This document shows positions 45,988 to 58,582 of a stretch of 64,000 nt of DNA, piece after piece. The notes below the pieces were generated by a model. It searched no databases, was not told the DNA's origin, and saw nothing but the letters and a program-made list of their open reading frames with translations. The DNA lies in NCBI GenBank assembly GCA_030710605.1, contig CP092872.1, positions 98,590,874 through 98,654,873 of the forward strand, given 5' to 3'. The translations under genes and the position numbers were made by a program. This DNA comes from Cordylochernes scorpioides (Eukaryota; Arthropoda; Arachnida; Pseudoscorpiones; Chernetidae). Each line of letters starts with the position of its first letter. Within the stretch, counting starts at the first letter, position 1.

Positions 45988-48900
45988 ATTGAGAAACTAA
46001 TAAGTGTCAAACGAGTAAAATCATATCTCAGTTGAAAAAGGTTTGTTTACATTAGGACGATTTTTAAAATTATTTTATTGAGTTAACATCATCTCAATTA
46101 AACAATGATAATTTTATTAAATAAGATAAAGAATATTTTTAATTTGGATAATAAGCATATTTGAATGTTCTAATTTTTGAATTTCTAAAATTTCTCTTAT
46201 TTCCTTATATGTACAATTTTTTTTTTTTCAAGAACAAATTTCAATATTTATATTATTTAAGATAATTGTAAAAGAATGTTGTAATTAATAATTTTATATG
46301 ATGTAATAAAAAATGCAATAAATTGTTGTGTGTTTTCAAATATTTCCTTTATAAACCAGTGTATAAAATTCTATGAATAATTCAACAAAATCATTTAGCA
46401 CTTGTGTAAATTTATTTATTTATTAAACTTGAATTCTGTTTTTATTTTTTTGTCCGAGGTATTATTATTTATTTTTCTCCTGTTGGTTATACTTTCCAAT
46501 GTTTTAAAAATATGTATAAACGTATATGAATACAAATATGACAATAATATGTAATTCCGAAAATAATTTAATATGTTTATTGATCTAAAATATATGCAAA
46601 TTTCTAAGTTTTTAGAGCTACCATTTAACATGGGGATTTAAAATATACGACTTTCCATTTAAAAGTTACTTAATCTATATCATTTAAGTGTTTTATGCCT
46701 TTTCACTAAAACAAATGCATCCAGCACAATTGCATATTATAATACTGTTATGTTGAGGACTATCCATAACATGAATCAATTACATCATTTTAAAAGGTTT
46801 AAAATGTGACATGTTAACACAGAGAAAGGAAATTAATGGATAAAGTGATCTTCTCCCCATTGACCACTTTAATTTGTTCAATTTTATTACAAAAACAAAT
46901 CCAAATCAATAAATAATGTTTCTGTAACAGCATTATTACCATCTTCAGACAAATGTACTGAAATAACAATTTATTAATTTGGATTTGCTACCTTATGTTT
47001 CAAATCTAGTATCCAAATTGTACCTTGTATTTAATATTGTTATTGTCGCATGTTAATGGGCTTCTACACAAATAATACTCAAAGTAATAAGACCAAATAA
47101 ACAAATAGTGTGTGATGTTTCAGTAACAACGTTATCATCATCAGATAAAAGTACTGAAATGTCACACACTATTTGTATTTGGTCCTTTTTTATTATTATT
47201 ATTCCTAGTATACACATGATGCAGGCCATGATAATCATGGTAGGTAGAATTTTGCAACTGCTTTTACTGTAAGTGCACCACATGCCTACACATGTGAAAA
47301 GCAGTTCAGACGCTAAATAAAAATGCAAGAAAGGCTATTAAATCTTTATCTCCACTCAACAATCATATCAGGGTATCAAGTCTGTAAAGCTGTATCTGCT
47401 GGGGATGGGTGGAGCTCATCAATTTCAATACAGTCACTGATGTAATAAAAGAAAATAAGACCTAATCCAAATAAATTATTAGTGTGTGACGTTTCGGCAA
47501 CAACATTGTCACCATCATCAGACAAAAGAGAATAAATGAGTTTATCAATAATTGTCATTTATTCTTTTGTCTGATGATGGTGACAATGTTGTTGCCAAAA
47601 TGTCACATACTAATAAATTATTTGGATTAGGTCTTATTTTCTTTTATTATAATCTATAATCCAAATTGTGCTTTATCAGTCAATGATGTAGTTTGGGGTT
47701 GCAGGTTGACACTCAGTACATAGTGGGAAAACCTTGCAACCATTCTGTCATTGTCTGTAGATGACCAGACTTAAGTCAGGAAATCAATGACTGCTGTACA
47801 AACAACATCATGGTCCCAGTGATATTGCCATAGCCAAGGTTCAACTGTTGTAGATAGAAACTGGGGTATTTTGAACACATCACTTGGTGCCAAGGTTGTT
47901 GGTTGAACCTTTCTGTTGTTACAGCGAGGTTCCATTGTATTTTAAAAATGGATTGACAACACTGGAGCCAGACATGGATGCCATTGGTGCCCATTCTTCT
48001 TCAATCACAAGGTAATAAGACCAAATAAATAGTGTGTGACGTTTCGGTAACAGCGTTGTTACTGAAATGTCGCAATATTTATTTATTTGGATTTGGTCTT
48101 ATTACCTTGTGTTTATAATCTATAATCCAAATTGTGCTTTATCATCCTTCTTCAAAACTCCGCCTTTGCCGGTCCCAAGCCCGGATGAAAAAGGAGGAGG
48201 GGGAGCAGTAAGAAGCTTGCTAAAAAACCTGGGCTCAGCTGGCCCAGCTGATAGTACCCTGTAAGGGCTCCTAGTCCAGGGATACATATGAGCAGCGTTT
48301 GTACTCCATGTTAGGAGCGGCTGCAAATGGTGTCTGTTCCTCATGTTAGAGGCGGCCATTTCTTTTGTAGTTAAGTCGGCCTCCTGCCGCTGAGTAGTGC
48401 TCCCAGTCTTAATGACAAAGGCAGACACATTCTACTTCACCCAGTGTAGAGATAAGAAAGAAAGAAGATCCTTCTTCAATATTCACACAGAAATATTGAT
48501 CCCAGAGGCACCCACTCTGTGGAGTAAGTGGCAGGTCACTGTCAGAGATTTGTAGCTTTTACAGGAAGTGACATCAGAATTAAAGCTTGGGATATATTTA
48601 TAGTATATATGTAACTCATTCTCAATATAACAAAAATCTTCCAATAACATTGCTTCTAATCAATAAATTAAATTTTGATGGGAATTTTGAGCTAGTGAAA
48701 GCCTTTAGTTGGAAGTATCAGCATTCTGAAGTATTCATACATTGTAGATATAACATTGCAGTAATAGATAATTGATATAAAATTATTCTATAACTTTCTT
48801 TAATCATTATAAAACCTATTTATATATATATATGAGGATGGAAAATAGAAGCCAGAATTGCAAAAACAAAAGATGCTTTTTGGAGAAATGAAGAGGTTTT

Positions 48901-49100
48901 TAAGAAAAAATGTAAATAGAGAATTGTGTGGAGAAAAGAGGGGTATATTAAATAATGATGAAAGAAATTAAAAGGAAAATTATTGAAATATCTGGGACAG
49001 AAAATCAGAAATTCTGAAAGAGCATTGTCTGTAGATGACTAGACTTAAACCTGCGAATCAAAGACTGATGTTCCCTTGGGAGGACAGAATTGTCCTTCCT
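45988..49100. other. Upstream of RAD1: no gene recognised
   Basis: 45988-46880 is AT-rich unique-looking sequence that probably holds the RAD1 5' UTR and promoter. I cannot place a TATA box. 46880-48475 is packed with family E fold-back MITEs, a SINE fragment (47200-47310) and LINE pieces (48140-48475). 48476-49100 shows nothing recognisable. Confidence 0.4.
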
Positions 49101-49716
49101 CTTCTTCTTCTTTCTTATCTTCATGACTGGGTGAAGTAGAATGCGTCTGCCTTTGTCATTAAGACTGGGAGCACTACTCAGTGGCAGGCCGACTTAGCTC
49201 CAAAAGAAATGGCCGCCTCTGACATGAGGAACAAATGCCATGTGCAGCCGCTCCTAACATGGAGTACAAACCCTGCTCATCATGTATCCCTGGATTAGGA
49301 ACCCTTACAGGGTACTATCAGCCGGGTCAACTGAGCCCAGGTTTTTTAGTGAGCTTGTTACTGCTCCCCTTCCTCCTTTTTCATCCGGGCTTGGGACCGG
49401 CAAAGGAGGAGTACAGCAGTAGATATCAAAACTGTAATAACTTAGCTACTGGAGTCAGATGATGTAAACACTGTACAACCACCAATTGTGTGTGCTGCTC
49501 CATTTAAAACAAGCTGTGCGTAGGTGGAGGCAAGGCAAGGAGTATGTCCAAGCAGCCATGGGGAGGTGACCAAAAGGTAAGTGCCCTTGTGTAACTCTCA
49601 CAGTACCTACCCCCCACTGAAATTTGAAGATTGCATCGGTTTATGAAGTTGTTGAACAAAGATTGAGTCCTTCGTGGTTAAGTCAAGGATTTTATTGAGC
49701 AGCACTTTATAAATCG

Positions 49717-50372
49717 GAACTCTCTGCAATAGATACGGCTCTAAAAGACATCAACATAAACTCACCAAGCAATATAATAATCTACTCTGACTCAAGAGCA
49801 GCCATTTATACACTTCAAAGCTGCTTCTCCAGTCAAGAACCTCTTCTTAAGAGCATCGCTAAATCTGTAAACTGACTCCCAGCCAACAGCTCTGTCACAT
49901 TGCAATGGCTTCCAGCTCATGTTGGAATTCCTGGAAATGAGCTGGCAGACTCTCTGGCAAAGGCTGGAGCTCATGGCCTACCTGAAGCCAGGAAATCTAC
50001 CACCCAACTAGACAAAAGAGACCTCCTCCGTACCATCAAAACCCAATGCCTGCAGGAATGGAAATCTAATGCTGCACATATGACTGGTACAGAGCAGGAG
50101 GGACAAGCACCAGTTCTGTCCTCCCAAGAGAACATCAGTTTTTGATTTCCACACTTAAGTCTGGTCATCTACAAACAATGACTTTCCAGAATGGTTGCAA
50201 GGTTTCCCACTATGTTCTAAGTGTCAACCTGCAACCCCAAAACATATTATTGACTGTATTGACTCATCCATTGATGAGCTCTACTCATTCCCGACAAACA
50301 CCATCAAAAGTCTAAAGTTCTACAAGCTTGATACCCTGATATGATTGAGTGGAGATAAGAAAGAAGAAGATT
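49717..50372 (+). pseudogene. LINE RNase H domain and 3' tail, dead
   Basis: One frame reads ELSAIDTAL, IIIYSDSRAA and LQWLPAHVGIPGNELADSLA, the three conserved blocks of the RNase H found after reverse transcriptase in I/Jockey-type LINEs. A TGA lies in frame near 49874, and the frame is lost after about 50145. The 3' part ends with GATTGAGTGGAGATAAGAAAG, the tail seen elsewhere in the window. Confidence 0.75.
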
Positions 50373-50406
50373 GAGCAGCACAGTTTGAATGGGTCACTGG
50401 CTCTTT

Positions 50407-50756
50407 TTAAAAACAATCAGTACAGTAGAACCTCTCTCTAAAGGCCAACACCCTGTTTAAAAACAATCAGTACAGTAGAACCTCTCTCTAAAGGCCAACA
50501 CCCTGTTTAAAAACAATCAGTACAGTAGAACCTCTCTCTAAAGGCCAACACCCTGTTTAAAAACAATCAGTACAGTAGAACCTCTCTCTAAAGGCCAACA
50601 CCCTGTTTAAAAACAATCAGTACAGTAGAACCTCTCTCTAAAGGCCAACACCCTGTTTAAAAACAATCAGTACAGTAGAACCTCTCTCTAAAGGCCAACA
50701 CCCTGTTTAAAAACAATCAGTACAGTAGAACCTCTCTCTAAAGGCCAACACCCTGT
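50407..50756 (+). repeat. 7 x 50-bp tandem repeat within a pogo-like MITE end
   Basis: Seven apparently identical 50-bp units, each holding TACAGTAGAACCTCTCTCTA, the terminal sequence of the pogo-like MITEs. A matching right end GGAGGTTTTACTGTA is near 50869-50883, so the left terminus of the element has been amplified in place. Confidence 0.9.
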
Positions 50757-50885
50757 TGCAGAAGCAAAGTGTCCTTCAGAAAACAGTATCCTCTTACAGG
50801 GGAGTTGCTAATTTGTAAAAATGGTAATTTTGGTGATGAAGCTTTTCTTTTTAGAGAGGTGTCCCCATGGAGGTTTTACTGTAGC

Positions 50886-52089
50886 TTCAAATTATTTTTA
50901 TTTTTTAAATGATTTTTTAAATTGAATAATTTAAACCTACCATTATCCTGAAACAAAAATAAACTGCTGCTATCAATAATCTCTACTGCGCAACTCATTT
51001 GTGAACATTGAAAATATTTAAAATCAAGATCCATCCAATCGTTAGCTACACAATAAAATCCCAATTTCTTAAATGTCAAAATTTTATAAAAATTGATCAA
51101 AGCTGCTTAGCCCAAATGATTCTTTGAAGTCCACAAGTCAACCTCAAGTATATTCTAATGATAAGGAATACAAAATAAATTTCAGAAAAAAAAAAGGTTG
51201 GATCAAATAAATCCTTATAAACTTATAAATTGAAGCACAATCCAATTACTATTTAAACAATAGTGTTATTTCAAACAAAAGAATGGAATATCAGACCAGC
51301 CATTACTGTATCCTCTCATTTTTTGTTGTATCTTATCCCCTTGTGTAAAGATTACACAAATTCAATGAGTTCATGCTCCTTCAGCTGTTTGATGATAAGC
51401 AGCGGCCTCTTCCAAAGGTCCTGTTTAGTGCATCTAATGCAAGCCAATATGTGGTTCAGAAGCTGCAGGGGCCAAGTTACATTTTGGGGAAAGTGGGGTA
51501 GATTTTGTTGTTATTTCCTATCTTCAATGGCTTGAGATGGCCTGTTCTAAATCTTGTTAGTGTTGTTTGGTGCTGTCTGAGGTTCACTCCTGGGTCCACT
51601 GTGCCAGCTGTGCTTAGGTGGGTTGCTGTATCATGGTGAAAGGATGTGAACCAAAAAAAATGTTATCTAATCATAAAGATTATCGACCACAGGATCTGTA
51701 AGATTGTGATGTAGTTGCAAAAATATAAAGTCTATAATGGTGATTTAAAATTAAAATTATGAGTCTCAATTCATTTTAATTTTTTCAAATCAATTTTATT
51801 CTTCAATTTTATTTCAATTTTATTTTTAAATAGACCATGTCTGACAAAATGTATTGAGAAAATCGACTTACATGTGCAAATGTAATCTCTCAACTTGCTA
51901 AATTGGAACCACATCAAATGTAGCGGCCACTTGGTTATAACAGCATGATTCTAAGTCTGGTGTGGGATATCAGCATAATTCTAAAGGTTTAAATAATCCC
52001 AAGTGATGTTGTTATAGCGAGGTTGTATGTGGAAACAACTTATCACAATGTGGTTCAAGTGTCTGTAGCTGGTGGACTGTTTGTTCCAG
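50886..52089. other. Upstream of the zinc-finger exon
   Basis: 50886-51300 shows nothing. 51330-51640 is family G repeat. The rest is AT-rich and probably intron, because 52080-52089 is a splice acceptor. Upstream exons of the zinc-finger gene are not identified. Confidence 0.4.
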
Positions 52090-52860
52090 AAAGCCAAGAA
52101 GACTCCGGCCAAGCAGCAGACCTGCAGGTACTGTGACTTCAAGACGGAGGACTCGGCCTCCCTGGAGCGGCACCTGCGGACCCACACTGGGGACTCCTGT
52201 GACCAGTGCACCACGGCCAAGCAGTTCCACAAGCACACAGGGGACAAGCCGTACTGCTGCCCCCACTGCGACTACCGCACTGCCCATTCCTCGGCTGTCA
52301 TCCGCCACATCCGCATGCACACCGGAGAAAGGCCCTACGCCTGCACATACTGTGATTACATATCGGCTGACGGCACAACTCTGAGCAAGCACATTCGCAC
52401 CCACACGGGGGAGAAGCCCTACGCCTGTCCGTTCTGCAACTACAGGGCTGCGGCATCTAACTCCCTGGTGAAGCACAAACGCACCCACACCGGGGAGAAG
52501 CCGTACACCTGCTCCATCTGTGGCTACAGCACCTCCTTCTCCTCAGCCCTGGTCCGGCACAAGAGGATCCACACGGGAGAGAAACCTTTCACCTGTGTCT
52601 ACTGCGACTACAAGACCTCGGACCCCTCGGGCGTGGCCAGACACATGCGGACTCACACGGGCCACAAGCCCCTCACCTGCTCCCTCTGCCAGGTCAAGCT
52701 GTCGGACTACACCATCATGAGCAGCCACCTCCAGCGCCACCTGGGGGAGCGGCCGTTCAGCTGTCTCTGCTGCCCCTTCCACACCAACAGCCCATCTGCC
52801 ATGAACCAACATCTGCTGGTCCACCTCAAGGTGCGGGAGGAGGAGGAGGAGGAGACTTGA
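52090..52860 (+). CDS. C2H2 zinc-finger protein, terminal exon
   Basis: The exon begins after the acceptor TTGTTCCAG (52081-52089) and ends at TGA 52858-52860. The upstream in-frame codon is GTG, not ATG, so earlier exons are needed for the start. Eight complete C-x2-C...H-x3-H fingers occur with TGEKPY-type linkers, plus one damaged finger after the first, where CDQC is followed by a shortened stretch KQFHKH. Several fingers share the CxYCDYxT pattern. A glutamate run ends the protein. It is probably a sequence-specific nuclear DNA-binding factor. Which orthologue it is, I cannot say, because fingers of this type are numerous. A 3' UTR of about 900 nt ends near the AATAAA at 53759-53764. Confidence 0.85.
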   Translation, partial: KAKKTPAKQQTCRYCDFKTEDSASLERHLRTHTGDSCDQCTTAKQFHKHTGDKPYCCPHCDYRTAHSSAVIRHIRMHTGERPYACTYCDYISADGTTLSKHIRTHTGEKPYACPFCNYRAAASNSLVKHKRTHTGEKPYTCSICGYSTSFSSALVRHKRIHTGEKPFTCVYCDYKTSDPSGVARHMRTHTGHKPLTCSLCQVKLSDYTIMSSHLQRHLGERPFSCLCCPFHTNSPSAMNQHLLVHLKVREEEEEET

Positions 52861-53758
52861 CCCCTGCCATCCTCTAGCTGCTTGTCATTCCTTAGCTCAA
52901 TCTTCCTTCTAGGAAGGACAGCCATTGATGTAATCTTTTTATACACAACTCTAGGTTGGTCTTCCCTGTGGTTGACAACACTGTGGCATTTCAGTGCCAC
53001 AAACACAGCTGCTGCCCCCTCTGATATCAATACTTGACGTTGAGTCGGCCCCAAGTATTCTCACATTCCCATATTGTGAATTCTAACACTTCATTTGTGC
53101 TCACACAATTATTAAACCAGAACTACCCAAATATTTCCATTCTTGGGGATTCTATGCAAATTACAATTCAGTTGCATTCAGCACATGTCTTCCAGGGGAT
53201 GTTGAATAGCTTTAAGTGAAAAATCTCTTTCTGAGAAAAAAACTGAATTTCTTTTGGTGTATTTAAGATAATAGTTACTAATGTGTATGTCTTACTATAT
53301 TTAATATGTAATTTAAAGCTCTATGTAAATAAGATTATTGCCTCTATGCAAATTATCTTCCACAAGCTCTAAGCAATAACAAATTTGAGGGAAATGTGTG
53401 ACTGTGTAATTAGGACAAATTCTTCAAGCATTTGTTCAACTAAATTGCATATCATCTAGGTGCCGGCATGCAAAATGCTAATTTAAGGAAAAATTTCTAT
53501 GTTGTTGTTTTCTAAATGTAGTCTTTCATTGTTGTTTATTTTGAATTTTTTTTATGTTGAATAATTGTTAGCCATTTTCAGTCATCTATTATTATTTTTT
53601 TTTTGCCAAAAGTGTAAGTTAAGAGTATTCAGACAATTTTTTTTGTTGACAATTGTTTTTAATGAAGTAAAAAAATATATCAATGATATATATTTGGCAT
53701 TCTGTTTTTATTTTATTTATATTTTTTATTTTATTACAAAATATTTGTATCAGTTGGT

Positions 53759-53764
53759 AATAAA
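53759..53764 (+). terminator. Candidate polyadenylation signal of the zinc-finger gene
   Basis: AATAAA in TTGGTAATAAAATATTTTCC, about 900 bp past the stop. Repeats resume just after it (53845). Confidence 0.45.
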
Positions 53765-53844
53765 ATATTTTCCCCCCTTTCTATTTTTGATGCATATGTA
53801 AATAATTTTTTTTTTCACATTCACAATTATCACATCAAGGAACT

Positions 53845-54150
53845 CCGCCTTTGCCGGTCCCAAGCCCGGGTGAAAAAGGAGGAGAGGGAGCAGTAACAAG
53901 CTCGCTAAAAAACCTGGGCTCAGCTGGCCTGGCCGATAGTACCCTGTAAGGGCTCCTAATCCAGGGATACAGGATGAGCAGTGTTTGTTCCTCATGTCAG
54001 AGGCGGCCATTTCTTTTAGAGCTAAGTCGGCCTGCCACTGAGTAGTGCTTTTCAGTCTTAATGACAAAGACATTCTACTTCAAACAGTCATGATGGTTGT
54101 CAAACAAGCTTGATACCCTAGTGTGATTGAGTGGAGATAAGAAAGAAGAA
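53845..54150 (-). mobile_element. LINE-derived fragment
   Basis: Same QWQADLA/MAASDMRN segment as at 36155 and 49130, followed on the plus strand by the GATTGAGTGGAGATAAGAAAG tail. Confidence 0.45.
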
Positions 54151-54384
54151 GACAGCCAAGGGAATCTCCAATATAAAAAAGATATTTAATATCGCTGCCT
54201 CTCTTGTTTCTTATCCCCTTGTGCAAAGATGACACATGAGAGGAGTTCTCCAATAAAGGTGTTGAAGTTGGTGAGATGACAGGGATCCAACAAAGCTGCT
54301 GCAGGAGGATGAGGCACCTCTCCCTTTAAAAATGCTCCGTGAGAGAAATGTCCCAAAACATTGACACTTCTTATTTATCCATTG

Positions 54385-54705
54385 GGGGTCAGTGGAAGGA
54401 TGGTCTAAACCCTTGGTTTTACACCATTACGACCCAGGATCAAACCTAGCATTGGGCACTTTTTTTCTAATTAAAAAAAATAATAATAATAATGCTCCAA
54501 GGCGCCCGATTCTTGCAAAAGTCCAACCCTATCAGTGAGTGCAAGTAACCAAATGGGGCTCTGGCACATTTGGAAGTGCAAAAGTCAACTGCTTTTCACA
54601 TGTGTAGACATGTGGTGCACTTATAGTAAAAGCAGTCATCAACTTCTACCCACCATGATTATCATGGCCTGTACCACGTGTACTTGGGATAATTAAAAAA
54701 AAAGA
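54385..54705 (+). mobile_element. tRNA-derived SINE copy
   Basis: GGGGGTCAGTGGAAGGATGG head, degenerate B box (GGATCAAACC), and the shared body to CCATGATTATCATGGCCTG. Confidence 0.6.
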
Positions 54706-55776
54706 TCCCATTGGAGGCTGGACAAGTAGTTGTCACAGAGCTTGGCAGGAACATACACTGTCATATCACAACACCCAAGTACATTACAGGAATCAGCTCT
54801 ACAGCTGATAGAAACAAACAGGATTTGAGCAGGAAATTTTCTGAACCGCAATCAGATGCCATTGTATCACAGCAATTAGGTTCCTAATTACATGTATAAA
54901 GTACATAAATAGATCAAAATTATATTAGTCGAGATTTAGACAAACATAAAGGAGTTGAAAGGTATAAAAGATGTAGACAAAATAGATAGATTCCAAAATA
55001 AACAAGATATCTAGGTGGGCATGTAACAGGATTTATAGTTTCCAATGTAAGTATGCAAATAGAAGTAGCAGATCGTCCCTTGCAAGGCTCAAAGCACCGG
55101 GAGGTTTAATTTAGGACGAAATGTTCTTTCTTAGAATTAAGAGACATTTCAGCTAATGAACGTTTTTATTCTCTCGACGTTTTGACAAAAATCTTTTTTC
55201 CTCGTCAGCAAAAAATAAAAATTAATTTGGCAAGACGTTATATAAATGTTCTTTACCAATCAATAGTTGTCACTCACAAACAAAGAGGCGTAATAAAACG
55301 ACATCTCACTGGGAAGAACTCAATGACTAGCTGTGACATTCTGTCTGTATTAAAAGATGAAAAGCTGAGAATATCCTTGAAACTCGCCGCCGACCAAACT
55401 TTCCTGCTACAGGCTTGTTGGACCTCTCTGTTGATCACCTTTCTTTCTCAGGAAGGAATTCTTTCAAAGCTATATCCCAATAAAGTAACTTTAAAGTTTC
55501 TAAGTCGGAATCCCGCCTATGGATTGCAACGATACTGTCGTGTCCCCGTTATTTCGCGGTGCGAATAGCTGGCTCCCTCGTGGGGTCCGCGATCAGACCT
55601 TCCCGGGTTGTGCTAGACTGCAACTGAAGCGTTGTTGCCGTCGCGCGTCTCACACTCAACCTGTTTGAGGAAATGCAGGGGCATCAAATCGTCCGCAGAC
55701 GACCTAGGTACCAATAGCTTTAAAGTTACTTTATTAGACTAAAAAGTCTACTGTAGCTCATCAATAAATTCATAAG
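54706..55776. other. No gene recognised
   Basis: 54706-55140 is unique-looking and AT-rich. 55140-55210 has a MITE end word (CGACGTTTTGACAAAAATC). The segment AATAAAGTAACTTTAAAG (near 55480) is inverted at 55716-55733, flanking a GC-richer piece at 55540-55710 with no convincing ORF. Confidence 0.35.
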
Positions 55777-56010
55777 ATCCAAGATTGATGGACACAATGC
55801 TGAAATTGTACAAGATTAAGAAAGATAAAGGCATTTCAATCAAGACAAAGAAGAGAATTGTAGAGACATTGGTATTCCCTGTAGACACTTATAGATGTGA
55901 GAGATGGACTCTCAGAAAGAAGAAAGTTAAGGAATTGAAACCTTTGAAATGTGGACATGGAGAAAGCCACTCAGAGTGCCATGGACAGATAAAAGGTCAA
56001 ATGTTTTACA
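55777..56010 (+). pseudogene. RTE-type LINE ORF2 C-terminal remnant
   Basis: Reads KTKKRIVETLVFPV and ERWTLRKK, then after a frame change near 55938 MWTWRKPLRVPWTDKRSN. This is the familiar region after the reverse transcriptase in RTE/BovB-like and related LINEs. Clearly dead. Confidence 0.65.
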
Positions 56011-56113
56011 AACCTTTCTTCACAATAGCGACCTCTGTGGACATCCAGATCTGGAATCGCTGCCATGTCAGGAACAAAACGGCTAGAAGCTCCAGACCTA
56101 ACTGTGGCCAATA

Positions 56114-57322
56114 TACGAGGGCGATAAGTAAGGTGACAAGACTATAGATGGTGACACCAATCTCCCTGGTGGTGAAGGTTCCTTTATACGACGTCAAATC
56201 TCCGCCTTCTATAAAGCTCGCGCCATAGCGATTGATTCAAAAATGGTTGAAAATGAATTTCGAGCTGTTATCAAACATTTATTTTTTAAACGTGGGTCGG
56301 CTTCCCAAATTAAAGCCGAGCTGAGCGTAGTTCATGAAGACCTAGCCCCGTCATTTAAGACCATTCATTATTGGATGAAGGAATTTAAACGTGGCCGGAA
56401 ATCAACACACGATGAGCCACGTCCCGGACGGCCTATGGATGTAACCACGTCAGAAATGGTATCAAAAATCCATTGTATCGTTATGGAAGATCAACGAGTG
56501 AAAATACGTGAGATAGCTGAGACCACGGGCATCTCACCAGGCAGGGTACACCATATCCTTCATGTAAAATTACAGATACAGAAACTGTGTGCCAAATTGC
56601 TTACGATCGACCAAAAACGCATGCGGACAGACATTTCCCAGCAATGTGTTGATTGTTGATCGCTCTTAATCTTTGGAACTTTTGGCGTCGTGTTGTCACG
56701 GCAGACCTGGATACACCACTACACACTAGAGTCCAGACAGCAGTCAAAGCAGTGGTCCGGGTGAAAGGGCTCCAAAGACTGTTGTGGCAGCCTGAAAGGT
56801 GATGTTCGCTGTCTTTTGGGGTTCCCAAGAAATTAATCTATTTGACTACTTTAAAAACGAAAAACAATAACAAGATATTAATATACAGCACTTATGAATC
56901 GATTGAAGGAAAATTTGCGTGCCAAACGTTCGATATTGGCTCGGAAAAAAAAATGCTTTTTCACCACGGTGATGAATGCTCCATCACATAGGCCGAATGT
57001 AGCAGCTGCCAAATTGTTCGAATTAGGTTTCCAATTGGTCCCTCGTCCACCTTATTCCCCAGATCTAGCCCTGTTTTATTTTTCCTCTTCCCAAATATAA
57101 AGAAACAGCGGGGAGGGAGGACATCAAATGAAGAAGTTATCGACGATGTGAATGGATACTTTGAGGACCTCGGAACATCAAACTTTCCCGAGAGGGGATA
57201 AAATACCAGAACATCGCTGGACCAGGTGTGTGGAGCTGAATGGAGACTGTGTTGAAAAATGAAACATCGTTTCCTTAAAACAATTATTTATATTTAACCT
57301 TACTTATCGAACAGCCCTCGTA
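56114..57322 (+). mobile_element. mariner DNA transposon, inactive
   Basis: Left end TACGAGGGCGATAAGTAAGG; right end TTACTTATCGAACAGCCCTCGTA is its inverse with four extra bases. It is flanked by TA. Length 1.21 kb, normal for mariner, so the element is whole but mutated. Confidence 0.88.
56243..57110 (+). pseudogene. mariner transposase, broken
   Basis: The first frame (56243-56656) encodes the N-terminal paired helix-turn-helix domain (GSASQIKAEL, HYWMKEFKRG, PGRP linker, REIAETTGISPGRVHHIL). Fragments of the catalytic domain follow in other frames: HHYTLESRQQSKQW near 56710 and AKRSILARKKKCFF...APSHRPNVAAAKL...PPYSPDLA at 56917-57070. The final aspartate of the DDD triad lies in SPDLA. 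Several frameshifts and stops make it inactive. Confidence 0.87.
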
Positions 57323-58582
57323 TAGCTATGGGAAGATGAGCCAGATACCAAAAGAAACACCTGTCTTTTTAGTCAATCATTAAAACAAAGCATTATGTTT
57401 AATACCCCAGTTCAAACTTTACGGTAGTGAGAAAGAATAAGCCACAACACCAGTTTAAGAAAACTCAGACAAAAAGCCACAACCTCTATACCATGGTGTC
57501 GTCAGTACAGTGGCGGCTTCGATTTCCATATTGCTGCTACCCCTGTACTGTATTTTCCAAAACTGGGGTTGTAGCTTATCACCACCGTGAAGTTTTTCAC
57601 TTGAGTGATAAGCATAAAACATTGCTTTAATACTTTATTAAATGGAGAGATGCATCTTTTAATTCATATATGCATATAATCACACCTCTACTTTCAAAAT
57701 AGACGCTGGAATAACAAGGGCCATTACCCCGAAACTACGGTCTCCAAGTGAACGTTCTGGTGGTGTTACATTGTGTGTGAGTTCGAGACCTTCTGTTGTG
57801 GACTGAAGTGGATTATCGCTGCTTATCTCCGTCGTATCGCAGCCTCTTGTGCTTATCCCGCCATCTACGTGGGGCTACGTGACAGTAGATCACAGACAGT
57901 GAAACCATCTACACTACGGATATATGGCACTACTTTACCGTTATTCCATCACTACCCGAATGACCCGGACACTGGTTGTGAGTGAATTTGGCAAATTTGT
58001 AAATAACTCCGAGGATATTCGAGATAGAGACCTGAAAATTGACTATACGTTTTTCCAGATTCAACTCTATATACTGTTAGATTAGTTACGTATTGAGGAC
58101 GTGTATAGCCGACAAACAATATGTACAATCATACTTTGACTTTTTTTATATAGAGAGATAATTCACAAACCTCTCTCCTAATCGTGTAACTGAATTTCTG
58201 ATAGCTCACTGCCATCTATCAGTAAAAAATGCCAACCGAACTTTGAATTTCATTTTCAGAAATTGAACAATAAACTTTCTTGAAGTATCAAGAAAAGTCA
58301 AAGCTTTGTACGCGTTTTGGGGTGTTTGCCCGCATGGTGTAGGCTGTAGCTACATTATAATACATAATTATAATGACCGTCAGTCTGAGAACATAGTAAT
58401 GATGATATAGCAATATGATGATTTATAATAAAAATCATTATACAACTTCAATTCACCATAATTGTGTGCCTATGTAGAAGACATTATTATAAATTCCTGT
58501 TATCTGAAAACACACACAATAAACTTTTCAGTTGGAGCATTATTTAAACCGTAGCTAAGCCATGTAAATGACTTGTTATTGC
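57323..58582. other. No gene recognised
   Basis: 57420-57640 contains words (CCACAACACCAG, GGGGTTGTAGCTTATCACC) that pair with each other. 57716-57760 shares GGCCATTACCCCGAAACTAC with 61426. 57990-58160 resembles the end of an RTE-type remnant. No coding exon seen. Confidence 0.35.

Noticed and set aside
52133-52824. Alternative-frame proteins overlapping the zinc-finger exon
   Set aside because: GC-rich shadows; the C2H2 frame accounts for the sequence.
54241-54330. Candidate first exon of RAD1 on the minus strand
   Set aside because: Weak similarity only; a far better exon 1 with stop-ATG, correct phase and aligned length is at 45877-45987.
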